Positions 1 through 6,664 are shown, counted from the stretch's first letter. The stretch is 7,659 bases of DNA from Gammaproteobacteria bacterium (GCA_024277555.1 JAJRUY010000247.1:1-7659), one strand, 5' to 3'. Translations and numbers: made by a program. Notes: generated by a model from the sequence alone, not told the origin.

Positions 1-1164
1 CAGGCACTGGTGGCCGGGCGGGAAAACTACATCCGCAACATCAACGAATATTGGGATGGCTATGTGGATACGCTGAATATCCAGCATATCCATGGATACG
101 CCCGATTCGTGGACAGCCGCAGTATCGAGGTAAACGGGCAGCGGTATAGTGCCGACCATATCGTACTGGCAACCGGCGGGCGCCCCATGGTTCCCCCGGT
201 GCCGGGCACAGAACTGGGAATAACATCGGACGGTTTTTTCACCCTGGAACAGCAACCAGAAAGAGTCGCCATTATCGGTGGCGGCTATATTGGGGTGGAA
301 CTGGCCGGTGTATTGCAGGCCCTGGGTTCACAGGTGTCGGTGATCGCACTGGAAGACCGGGTGCTGGAGCGCTTCGATCCCATGATCAGCAAGGTACTCA
401 TGGCAGAAATGGAAAAGCAGGGCATTCAGCTGCACATGAGCTACCAGGTAAACAGCCTCAGCAAAAACGGTACGGAAATCAGCGTGCACAGCGCCGATGG
501 CGAACAGCTTGATGGCTACGATTGCGTAATCTGGGCGGTGGGAAGGGCTCCCAACACCAGGGGGCTAAATCTCGATGCAGCGGGCGTGGATACCCTGCAA
601 AACGGGATGGTGCCTACGGACAGTTTACAGAATACCAATGTGCCCGGCATCTATGCCATTGGCGACATTACCGGGCGCATGCCGCTTACTCCAGTTGCCA
701 TTGCTGCAGGGCGCAAGCTGGCTGCACGTCTGTTCGACAATCAACCCGGCAGCCGCGTGGACTACGACAACATCCCCAGTGTGGTATTCGCCCATCCTCC
801 GGTGGCAACCGTGGGACTCACCGAAACCGAGGCGCGGGAGAAACACGCAAGAGTCAGCATCTACCAGACAGAATTTACACCCATGCGCCATGCGCTTTCC
901 CGGCATGGCATGAGCACCGCCATGAAACTAGTCTGTGTCGGCGAGAAGGAACAGGTGGTCGGTATTCATCTCATCGGCGACAACGTGGATGAAATGCTCC
1001 AGGGCTTTGCCGTGGCGGTAAAGATGGGCGCAACCAAGGCGGATTTCGACAACACCATCGCCATCCACCCGGTAAGCTCAGAAGAACTGGTGACCATGCG
1101 AACGCCATTGCCGGAAGTGCAGTATGACGAGGGCGCTGGCGAAGAATGGCGAAAAGCCAGCTGA
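1..1164 (+). CDS. gor: Glutathione-disulfide reductase family flavoprotein, 3' part (5' end outside window)
   Basis: This reductase would reduce glutathione disulfide (or a related low-molecular-weight disulfide) in the cytoplasm using FAD and a nicotinamide cofactor. The frame is open from base 1, so the GTG at base 10 is an internal Val. By comparison with E. coli Gor about 90 N-terminal residues are missing, including the first FAD-binding glycine motif and the CxxxxC redox disulfide. Numbering from base 1, the visible parts are: ATGGRP; the second nucleotide-binding fold (GGGYIGVELAG, residues 93-103); the second FAD motif YAIGD; the HPPVATVGLTE interface segment; and the C-terminal HPVSSEE with the catalytic His356-Glu361 pair. 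The C-terminal dimerisation domain is intact and ends at TGA 1162-1164. Oddly, after the nucleotide-binding fold the positions of E. coli Arg198 and Arg204 hold Leu117 and Glu123, so NADPH preference is doubtful. The family call is firm; the exact substrate and cofactor are not. Confidence 0.93.
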   Translation, partial: QALVAGRENYIRNINEYWDGYVDTLNIQHIHGYARFVDSRSIEVNGQRYSADHIVLATGGRPMVPPVPGTELGITSDGFFTLEQQPERVAIIGGGYIGVELAGVLQALGSQVSVIALEDRVLERFDPMISKVLMAEMEKQGIQLHMSYQVNSLSKNGTEISVHSADGEQLDGYDCVIWAVGRAPNTRGLNLDAAGVDTLQNGMVPTDSLQNTNVPGIYAIGDITGRMPLTPVAIAAGRKLAARLFDNQPGSRVDYDNIPSVVFAHPPVATVGLTETEAREKHARVSIYQTEFTPMRHALSRHGMSTAMKLVCVGEKEQVVGIHLIGDNVDEMLQGFAVAVKMGATKADFDNTIAIHPVSSEELVTMRTPLPEVQYDEGAGEEWRKAS

Positions 1165-1181
1165 AAGCAAGACCTTACGTT

Positions 1182-1271
1182 GGACATGTCCCTACGGTTC
1201 TTTGCCCAATCTACAACAGATCTACGGGTAGGTTGGGCGAAGCGTAGCGTGCCCAACACAGGGGGGCTGTG
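1182..1271. repeat. Cluster of palindromic intergenic repeats between convergent genes
   Basis: Several inverted repeats are packed into the gap between the gor-like gene and the convergent nuclease gene. GGACATGTCC at 1182-1191 is a perfect 10-bp palindrome. Bases 1201-1214 (tttgcccaatctac) pair with 1228-1241 (gtaggttgggcgaa) over 14 positions, two of them G-U in RNA, around a 13-nt loop. The TTGGGC at 1233-1238 can instead pair with GCCCAA at 1251-1256, giving two mutually exclusive hairpins. CACAG (1257-1261) and CTGTG (1267-1271) flank a G run. The gtaggttgggc...gcgtagcg...gcccaac element resembles dispersed intergenic repeats that I recall from proteobacterial genomes. Neither side has a clear T-tract, so a terminator role is possible but not shown. 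Confidence 0.6.
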
Positions 1272-1274
1272 CTT

Positions 1275-1919
1275 TCACTGTTTTTCTATATCGGAGGGGT
1301 CCTGAACATAGGGGTTGGTTTTGCCCTGAATCCTGGCAACAGCCGCATTGTGGCGTTTTTCTTCCTCATCGGGAGGGTGCTGCCGGTTCCACTTTTCCAG
1401 CATTCGGCGCTGCTTGCGGTAGATATCCAGACCGTACTCATCGGCCATGTAGAGCATGGCTCTGGCGATACGGCCACGGACTTGCGGCCGTGGCTCTACC
1501 CGGCGGGCACGAAAGTCCACCTCAAAATCACATCCCGGGTAATAATGCTTCTCGCCCTTGATGATGCCAAAAGCCATGGCGCCGCGGGTGCGGTTCACGT
1601 CCTTGCGTGCGGCATACATGTTGTGCATGTCGGATTCGATCCGATTGAAGCGGGCGCTGTTGTGGCGGCATTGGTCGCGTTTGCCGCAGCCGAGTTTTTT
1701 GGTCACCCAGCTCATGGGGTAGATGTGCTCGACGTTTACGCTGCGGTCAAAGGGGCGGAACTTTCTGCCGCAGTACAGAGTCTTTCCTCCGTCGGGATAG
1801 ACGCCCTGCCAATAGCTGCGCAGGCTGTCCAGGTAATTGCGTTCGGGCGGACGGGAACAGGCGCTGGCGGCCCACAATGCCAGTCCCAGCAACAACAGCA
1901 TCAAATTTCTTGTTTTCAT
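1275..1919 (-). CDS. endA: Endonuclease I family nuclease (EndA/NucM-like), exported
   Basis: This 214-residue protein belongs to the endonuclease I family of periplasmic or secreted nucleases that cut DNA (often also RNA) with one metal ion. E. coli EndA is slightly longer. Residues 6-20 form a hydrophobic signal sequence ending in ASAC at 18-21. This could be a weak lipobox (Ala at -3) or an ordinary signal peptidase I site. The catalytic region is visible as VEHIYPMSW with Glu64-His65, then SDMHNMYAARKDVNRTRG (residues 96-113), whose Asn109 fits the family's metal-binding Asn. A KTNPYVQDP segment near the C terminus is also typical. Cys78 and Cys84 could form a disulfide, fitting export. 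The ATG at 1919 is the furthest-upstream possible start because an in-frame TGA lies two codons before it; no good ribosome binding site is seen. It is divergent from the Sel1/VWA/ABC operon and convergent with gor. Likely roles are nutrient or foreign DNA degradation (inference). Confidence 0.92.
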   Translation of the reverse strand: MKTRNLMLLLLGLALWAASACSRPPERNYLDSLRSYWQGVYPDGGKTLYCGRKFRPFDRSVNVEHIYPMSWVTKKLGCGKRDQCRHNSARFNRIESDMHNMYAARKDVNRTRGAMAFGIIKGEKHYYPGCDFEVDFRARRVEPRPQVRGRIARAMLYMADEYGLDIYRKQRRMLEKWNRQHPPDEEEKRHNAAVARIQGKTNPYVQDPSDIEKQ

Positions 1920-1947
1920 CGGCGTTCAGCGCATCCGGACAGAAATT

Positions 1948-1960
1948 GCGATAATATCGC
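1948..1960. promoter_or_regulatory. Perfect 13-bp palindrome in the divergent promoter region
   Basis: GCGATAATATCGC is a perfect inverted repeat (GCGATA/TATCGC around a central A). It lies 28 bp from the nuclease start and 50 bp from the Sel1-protein start. It contains TATTAT on the minus strand, which could serve as a -10 element for the nuclease gene, although I see no good -35. Its size and place between two divergent genes fit an operator for a dimeric regulator. I cannot name the regulator. Confidence 0.35.
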
Positions 1961-1982
1961 TGTTTCACCGATTGGTGTTAGT

Positions 1983-1988
1983 TATACA
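1983..1988 (+). promoter_or_regulatory. Possible -10 element for the Sel1/VWA/ABC operon
   Basis: TATACA lies 22 bases before the ATG at 2011 and is the best -10 match in the 91-bp gap. At 17-bp spacing the upstream hexamer is CTGTTT, a poor -35. No clear Shine-Dalgarno sequence precedes the ATG. This is a weak assignment; the promoter may need an activator or use another sigma factor. Confidence 0.25.
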
Positions 1989-2010
1989 GCCAGGTTGCCG
2001 GTAATTTTCT

Positions 2011-2637
2011 ATGCAAGAAAGACAAAATACGAACAAAACAGCTGCATCCAATCGCCTGTGGCTGATCATCAGTCTGGTCATTGTGGTTACCGTAGTTGCA
2101 GTGTTGATGGTGCCGAAGACAGGAGACCAGGTGGAAGATATACCTCCACCAGTGGCATCATCTGCGCCAGCAACAGATGGGGCATCGGTGGAGAAACCGG
2201 CTCCCGTCTCTGCAGGGAAGGCGGAGCCAGTCATGGATACTTCTACTGTAAAAAATGATGGTGATGCGGCGCGCAACTATCTGGCGGATGCAGCTGGAGA
2301 AGGGATAGCGCCGGAAGCGGTTTTCGCCCAAGCGCAGGAATTCCAGTCCCGGGGACGCTTTGCGGATGCCTGGTTGTTGTACTTCAGCGCGGCCAGGGAT
2401 GGTCATGCCGGGGCGGCAATGGTGCTTGCAGAACAGGCGGATCCCAGATTCTTCCGGGCAGGTGCAACAGCACTCTCCCGTCCCGATGTGGTGCAGGCGC
2501 ACAAGTGGTATCAGCAGGCACAACGCAATGGCAGCAAGCTTGCCAGCCAGCGCTTGCAGCAGCTGCTGGCAGATCTGGAAACATCTGCACGGGAAGGAGA
2601 TGAACAGGCTGCGGTGCTGCTGGAACAATGGAAATGA
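2011..2637 (+). CDS. Single-pass membrane protein with Sel1-like repeats
   Basis: I do not recognise this 208-residue protein by name. It has a short polar N terminus (residues 1-15), one transmembrane segment (about 16-34, very rich in Val and Ile), and a Pro/Ala/Ser-rich linker (about 35-85). The C-terminal helical region has Sel1-like pieces: ADAWLLYFSAARDGHAGAAMVLAEQA (118-143, cited as a span) and QAHKWYQQAQRNG (162-174) followed by an Ala/Leu-rich helix. Sel1 repeats usually mediate protein-protein contacts. Topology is probably N-in with the repeat domain in the periplasm (inference). It is the first gene of the operon, and its stop overlaps the next gene, so it probably works with the VWA protein. 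In PpkA-type kinases the cytoplasmic part before the membrane segment is a kinase; here only 15 residues precede it. Alternatives are a generic scaffold or envelope assembly factor. Confidence 0.8.
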   Translation: MQERQNTNKTAASNRLWLIISLVIVVTVVAVLMVPKTGDQVEDIPPPVASSAPATDGASVEKPAPVSAGKAEPVMDTSTVKNDGDAARNYLADAAGEGIAPEAVFAQAQEFQSRGRFADAWLLYFSAARDGHAGAAMVLAEQADPRFFRAGATALSRPDVVQAHKWYQQAQRNGSKLASQRLQQLLADLETSAREGDEQAAVLLEQWK

Positions 2638-4586
2638 TGGAAATGATAAAAAAAGGCTGTTTATTGCTGCTGGTTTTGCTGAGCGCACAGCTGCTGGCGG
2701 ATACGAAAAAACCGTTGCTCATGGAGGGCAAGAGCGCCCTCTATCAACGGGTGCTGACCGTACCTGAGGCTCGCCTGCACGATCAGCCTGGTGATGAGCA
2801 GGGCATGGCGACTATTCCCTTCAGCGCCTTCTATGTCTATGAGCGAAAAAACCTGCAGGATGGCCAATGGCTGCTGGTGGGGGTGGATCGCCATGGTGGC
2901 CTGGCTGGCTGGCTGGCGGAAAAGGACAGTATTTCCTGGAACCAGGGGCTGACCGTGGTATTCCGCAATCCCGCTGGTCAGGACCGGGTGCTGATGTTGC
3001 GCGACAAGGCAGCATTGAAGGCTCTGGCGAAGGATGCCGGAGGCGAGGAATACCGGCAGCTTTATGAACAGGCGGTACAAGGCGGGTTGCCAGTGGATTC
3101 CCCAGTTGTGGCGATCCAGCCTGCTGTACATATCGATATCCGCGAGAATTTCTATCTGGTGCCGATTCTTGACTTCGAAGATACCTGGCTGGGTGCGGAG
3201 CAGGCGCGCATGCTGAAGATCGCCAGTGTGCCGCTATCGGGCAAGGAAAGCCGGATGGCTGCAGAAGAAGATGGTCTGCAGAAAGAATATACTGCCGGTC
3301 TGGTGTTTGTCATCGACGCCAGCTTGTCCATGGATGAATACATCCAGCGCACCCGTGAAGCGGTGATGAAGATCTATGACCGCCTCGGCGATGCCGGGCA
3401 GCTTGGAAGAGTGAACTTCGGACTGGTGGCGTTTCGTGACCATGCGGGTGCGGCTCCCGGCCTGGATTACACCGCCAGAACCTTCGTTACCCTGGAGCAG
3501 GGGCGTGATCCCGGGGTGTTCCTGGAAAAGGTGGACCAGCTTTCTGCTGCAAAGGTTTCCAGCCAGGACTTCCGTGAAGACGCCTATGCCGGGCTGCAGC
3601 AGGCCATCGAGGGCATGGGCTGGCAGGGGCATGATGCCCGCTATGTGGTGCTCATTACCGATGCCGCCGCACGGGAAGGCAATGATCCCCTGTCCACCAC
3701 GGGTCTGGGCACCGCCGAGCTGCGCCAGCTGGCCCAGGACAATGGCATTGCCCTGTTCGTGCTGCACCTGAAGACGCCTGCGGAGATGGCCGATCACCAG
3801 GCGGCGGAAGCCCAGTACCGGGAGCTGTCCGATTTCCCCGGCATTGGCAGTCTGTACTATGGTGTGCCCACGGGCAATGTGGAGGAGTTTGGTGCGGTAC
3901 TGGACAGCCTTGCCGGGCAGATTTCCGCTCAGGTGGCCCAGGGGCTGGAAGAGCAGCCGCAGTCGGCAGAAGCACAGGCGCAACAGAATCCGCGCCTGAG
4001 CGAACTGCAGAGCAAGGTGGAAAAGCTGGGTTATGCCCTGCGCATGCAGTATCTGCAGCAGACCAAGGGGCAGCCGCCACGGGTCTTCAATGCCTGGATG
4101 CTGGATAGGGATTTCCGCCAGCCGCAGCGTCGCACTGTGGATGTGCGGGTGCTGCTCACCCGCGATCAGCTGTCGGATCTGCATGACATACTGCGCCAAG
4201 TGCTGCGCACCGCAGAGGACGGCCTGCTGTCGCCGCAGAACTTCCTCAACGAACTGAAAAGCCTGGCGGCCACCATTTCGCGCAATCCCGAAGAACTGGG
4301 GCGCACCACCGCAACCACGGCTGGGGAGGGCAACAGCCTGGTGGACATGGGCTTTATTGGCGACTATATCGAGGGCCTTCCCTATACCGGCGAGGTTATG
4401 TCCCTGTCTCTCGAAGACTGGCAAAATTGGCCTGCCGGGCGGCAGATCGATTTTTTGCGCAGCCTGGAAGAAAAGATCACCTACTACCGCGCCCTGCATG
4501 ACAATACGGATTTGTGGATCAGCCTGGACAATGGTCCGGTCAGTGGTGATTCGGTGTATCCCCTGTCCCTGGACATGCTGCCGTAA
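2628..4586 (+). CDS. Exported SH3-like/VWA-domain protein, similar to the periplasmic part of PpkA
   Basis: This 652-residue protein is probably periplasmic. Residues 6-24 form a signal peptide with a likely cut after LLA (24/25). A bacterial SH3-like segment follows (about 39-100). A linker domain contains FYLVPILDFEDTW and LKIASVPL, which I recall from PpkA C-terminal halves. The VWA domain spans about 222-436. Its metal-ion site begins DASLS (Asp230, Ser232, Ser234) and the later LITD supplies Asp345, so the MIDAS looks largely intact. After a Gln/Glu/Ala-rich stretch, a C-terminal helical domain ends in SVYPLSLDMLP, also PpkA-like. There is no kinase domain and no membrane anchor besides the signal peptide. 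Candidate ATG starts lie at 2628, 2634, 2637 and 2643; 2634 gives an ATGA overlap with the upstream stop and has GGA eight bases before it. VWA domains bind partner proteins, so I infer a sensor or adaptor role for the ABC pair encoded next. The PpkA link is from memory and needs a profile search. Confidence 0.82.
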   Translation: MEMMEMIKKGCLLLLVLLSAQLLADTKKPLLMEGKSALYQRVLTVPEARLHDQPGDEQGMATIPFSAFYVYERKNLQDGQWLLVGVDRHGGLAGWLAEKDSISWNQGLTVVFRNPAGQDRVLMLRDKAALKALAKDAGGEEYRQLYEQAVQGGLPVDSPVVAIQPAVHIDIRENFYLVPILDFEDTWLGAEQARMLKIASVPLSGKESRMAAEEDGLQKEYTAGLVFVIDASLSMDEYIQRTREAVMKIYDRLGDAGQLGRVNFGLVAFRDHAGAAPGLDYTARTFVTLEQGRDPGVFLEKVDQLSAAKVSSQDFREDAYAGLQQAIEGMGWQGHDARYVVLITDAAAREGNDPLSTTGLGTAELRQLAQDNGIALFVLHLKTPAEMADHQAAEAQYRELSDFPGIGSLYYGVPTGNVEEFGAVLDSLAGQISAQVAQGLEEQPQSAEAQAQQNPRLSELQSKVEKLGYALRMQYLQQTKGQPPRVFNAWMLDRDFRQPQRRTVDVRVLLTRDQLSDLHDILRQVLRTAEDGLLSPQNFLNELKSLAATISRNPEELGRTTATTAGEGNSLVDMGFIGDYIEGLPYTGEVMSLSLEDWQNWPAGRQIDFLRSLEEKITYYRALHDNTDLWISLDNGPVSGDSVYPLSLDMLP

Positions 4587-5329
4587 TGACGCAGGCCAGC
4601 ACCCCGGAAATCATCTATCAGCTCAAGGACGTCACCAAAACCCGCAGCAGCAACGGCTATACCTTCGGCCTGCGGGTGCCTTCCCTGCGCATCCACCGGG
4701 GTGAGAAAATTGCCCTCATCGGCGAGAGTGGTTGCGGCAAATCCACCCTTCTGGACATGCTGGCCTTTATTCTGCAGCCCAGTGATGTAGGCAGCTTCCA
4801 TTTTCAAGCGGGCCATGCCGACGCCGTTGACATCGGCGCCTCCTGGCGCAAGCAAAAGCGCAACCGGCTGGCGGCGCTGCGCAGGGAGCATATGGGCTAT
4901 GTCATGCAGACCGGCGGCTTGCTGCCGTACCTGAATATCTACGACAACATCGACCTGTCCCGACGCATGCTGGGTCTGCCTGCAGACGGCACGGTGGAAA
5001 GTCTGGCGAAAGAGCTGGGGCTGGCGCGGCATCTGGGCAAATTGCCGGACTCCCTGTCTACGGGGGAACGGCAGCGCGTTGCCATAGGCCGGGCTCTGGC
5101 GCACCGCCCCGCCATCATTATTGCAGATGAACCCACGGCCTCGGTGGATCCCTTTGCAGCAGAAAAGATTATGTCCCTGTTCATCGGTATGGTGGAAGAG
5201 CGCAATATCACGGTGATTGTGGCCAGCCATGCCTGGCGGCATATCAAACAGCTGGGTCTGCGCCGGCTGGCGCATCATACCCGCCGATCTGGGGGGGGGC
5301 GCATGACTGAAACCGTAGTGAGCGGATGA
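4586..5329 (+). CDS. ABC transporter ATP-binding protein, LolD/TagT-like
   Basis: This 247-residue ATPase should power the permease encoded next. All nucleotide-binding motifs are present: Walker A GESGCGKS (46-53), Q-loop Gln108 in YVMQTGG, signature LSTGERQR (157-164), Walker B IIIADEP with Asp181-Glu182, and switch His215 in VASHAW. The signature starts LSTGE where many ABC proteins have LSGGQ; related LolD-type proteins vary here too. It belongs to the family including LolD, MacB-type and TagT ATPases, which serve four-helix FtsX-like permeases and often drive mechanical work in the envelope rather than import. TagT is suggested by the adjacent VWA gene, not by sequence alone. The ATG overlaps the upstream stop (TAATG) and the 3' end overlaps the permease start (ATGA), so the genes are translationally coupled. 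The last codons include a run of nine G (5291-5299), encoding Gly-Gly-Gly. Confidence 0.9.
   Translation: MTQASTPEIIYQLKDVTKTRSSNGYTFGLRVPSLRIHRGEKIALIGESGCGKSTLLDMLAFILQPSDVGSFHFQAGHADAVDIGASWRKQKRNRLAALRREHMGYVMQTGGLLPYLNIYDNIDLSRRMLGLPADGTVESLAKELGLARHLGKLPDSLSTGERQRVAIGRALAHRPAIIIADEPTASVDPFAAEKIMSLFIGMVEERNITVIVASHAWRHIKQLGLRRLAHHTRRSGGGRMTETVVSG
5291..5299 (+). repeat. Homopolymer run of nine G inside the ABC ATPase gene
   Basis: Nine consecutive G form exactly three Gly codons near the end of the ATPase gene. One G fewer gives a stop after GGGA, and one more gives a stop after GGGAHD. Either slip would replace or remove about a dozen C-terminal residues and end translation roughly 20 bases before the permease ATG. 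The current length gives a reading frame that meets the next start in ATGA, so it is probably correct as written. Confidence 0.85.
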
Positions 5330-6540
5330 TGCTGCGTCAGCTGCGCCACAGCCTGGTCCTGGCAAGCAGGGACTATTTCCACGAATGGCGGATCTCCATT
5401 TGTTTCGTACTGGCGCTGGCGGCGGTGCTGGGGCCGATGCTGGTGCTGTTCGGCCTGAAATTCGGCATTGTGGGCAGCATGATTGAAGAGCTGGTGGAAG
5501 ATCCGGTGAAGCGGGAAATCCGCCCTGTGGGCAGCGGCCGTTATGATCGGGCCTGGATAGACACGCTGCGTCAGCGTGATGATGTGGAATTTATCGTGCC
5601 GCGCATTCGCAGTATTGCCTCCACCCTGTCGGTGAGCAGCGAACAGGCCGGGCGCATCCTGCAGTTTGAGGTGATTCCTTCTGCCAATGGCGACCCGCTG
5701 CTGAATCCGCAGCTGGCAGCTCCGTCAGGCCTGGATCGGATCGTGCTATCCGCCAGCGCCGCGAAAAAGCTTCAGGTAAATGCAGGCGATCATATCGAGG
5801 GCAGCCTGCGGCGGCAGTACAACGGACGCAGAGAGCGGGTATCCCTGAATCTGCAAGTGGTGGCCATTGCCCCGGCAACGGCGTTCAGCCGCGACGGTTT
5901 GTTTGCTTCCGTGGCGCTGGTGGAAGCGCTGGAGGATTTTCGGGACGGGCATGCGGTTCCTGCCCTGGGCTGGGAGGGAGCGGATGCGGTGCAGGATCGC
6001 CGCTATACCGGCTTCCGCCTGTATGCCAAATCCATCTATGGTGTAGCAGCACTGCAGGAAAGCTTCGAACGCAGTGGCATCGATGTGCGCACCCGGGCGG
6101 CGGATATCGAAAGCGTACGGCGCATGGATCAAACCCTGTCTGCCATCTACTGGGCCATTGCCCTGATTGGCCTGGGAGGTTTTTCCCTGTCCCTGGGAGC
6201 GAGCCTGTGGGCGAACGTGGATCGCAAGCGCAAGGAGCTGTCGGTGCTGCGCCTGGTGGGTTTCCACACCGGTGAGATTATCCTGTTCCCGGTAGTGCAG
6301 GGGCTGTACACCGCGCTCCTTGGCTGGGCGCTGGCTTGCGGTATTTATGCTGCTGCTGCCTGGAGCATCAACTTCATGCTGGCACCGCAATTGGAGAGCG
6401 CGCAGAAAATCTGCCGCCTGCTGCCCGAGCACTATGCCATTGCCTTGGTGATAACCGCTGGTGCCTCCATGCTGGCTGCTATACTTGCAGGCATTCGTGC
6501 TGCGCGGGTGGAGCCTTCTGAAGGCTTGCGGGAAATATAG
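5326..6540 (+). CDS. ABC transporter permease, FtsX/LolE/TagS-like
   Basis: This 404-residue inner-membrane protein has the four-helix FtsX/LolCE layout: TM1 about 23-44, a large periplasmic domain about 45-270, then TM2 273-296, TM3 318-345 and TM4 370-390. The cytoplasmic loop NVDRKRKELSVLRLVGF (297-313) after TM2 is the usual coupling helix region contacting the ATPase. The C terminus RAARVEPSEGLREI matches the family ending xxAxxxxPxExLR. Proteins of this type move lipoproteins or peptides, or transmit force to periplasmic partners. TagS in type VI loci is one member, and the gene order VWA-ATPase-permease makes a TagS-like role plausible (inference). The start at 5326 overlaps the upstream stop by ATGA; a second ATG follows at once (5329). 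It is the last gene of the operon and is followed by a terminator. Confidence 0.9.
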   Translation: MMLRQLRHSLVLASRDYFHEWRISICFVLALAAVLGPMLVLFGLKFGIVGSMIEELVEDPVKREIRPVGSGRYDRAWIDTLRQRDDVEFIVPRIRSIASTLSVSSEQAGRILQFEVIPSANGDPLLNPQLAAPSGLDRIVLSASAAKKLQVNAGDHIEGSLRRQYNGRRERVSLNLQVVAIAPATAFSRDGLFASVALVEALEDFRDGHAVPALGWEGADAVQDRRYTGFRLYAKSIYGVAALQESFERSGIDVRTRAADIESVRRMDQTLSAIYWAIALIGLGGFSLSLGASLWANVDRKRKELSVLRLVGFHTGEIILFPVVQGLYTALLGWALACGIYAAAAWSINFMLAPQLESAQKICRLLPEHYAIALVITAGASMLAAILAGIRAARVEPSEGLREI

Positions 6541-6590
6541 TTTTGTACCCAGATCCTGACATGGAAACGCGAAATAATGTGTAAGATGTT

Positions 6591-6664
6591 GGTTTCACAG
6601 GAGGAGAAAAAATATTAGTCGCACCCTTAGGTTCGGCGGCTATTTTTTCTCCTCCTGTGGAATC
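6591..6664. repeat. Long near-perfect inverted repeat
   Basis: Bases 6596-6614 are an exact 19-bp reverse complement of 6641-6659. The arms extend to 6591 and 6664 if G-U pairs at two positions are allowed in RNA. The arms carry CACAGGAGGAG on the left and CTCCTCCTGTG on the right, with A/T runs on the inner side. The central part contains the terminator described separately. No flanking target-site duplication is obvious, so I see no good case for a transposable element. Confidence 0.85.
6607..6648 (+). terminator. Rho-independent terminator after the ABC permease gene
   Basis: An A6 tract (6607-6612) is followed by TAGTCGC (6616-6622), a 13-nt loop, GCGGCTA (6636-6642) and T6 (6643-6648). 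The two 7-base arms pair with one G-U. This is a normal terminator outline on the plus strand, 67 bases after the permease stop. The A tract would act as the U tract on the minus strand, so it could work in both directions. The surrounding inverted repeat extends the stem well beyond what a terminator needs. Confidence 0.7.

Noticed and set aside
1269..2258. A 329-codon plus-strand ORF with GTG start across the nuclease gene and into the Sel1-protein gene
   Set aside because: It is antisense to the clear EndA-type gene and then out of frame with the Sel1 protein. Its translation resembles no family and is compositionally biased.
3234..4499. A 421-codon minus-strand ORF opposite the VWA gene
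   Set aside because: The plus-strand frame has recognisable SH3-like and VWA motifs. The minus-strand product is a His/Gln/Gly-rich shadow typical of GC-rich antisense frames.
4484..5365. A 293-codon minus-strand ORF opposite the ABC ATPase gene
   Set aside because: The plus strand carries every ABC motif in order. The antisense product has no recognisable domain.
5746..6432. A 228-codon minus-strand ORF opposite the permease gene
   Set aside because: It lies antisense to the permease's periplasmic domain and membrane helices, and its own sequence is a Gln/His-rich shadow.
6601..6607. GGAGGAG as a ribosome binding site for a gene in the hairpin
   Set aside because: No ATG, GTG or TTG follows at a usable distance. 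The only nearby start-like codon is ATT at 6614, and the site lies inside a strong stem.
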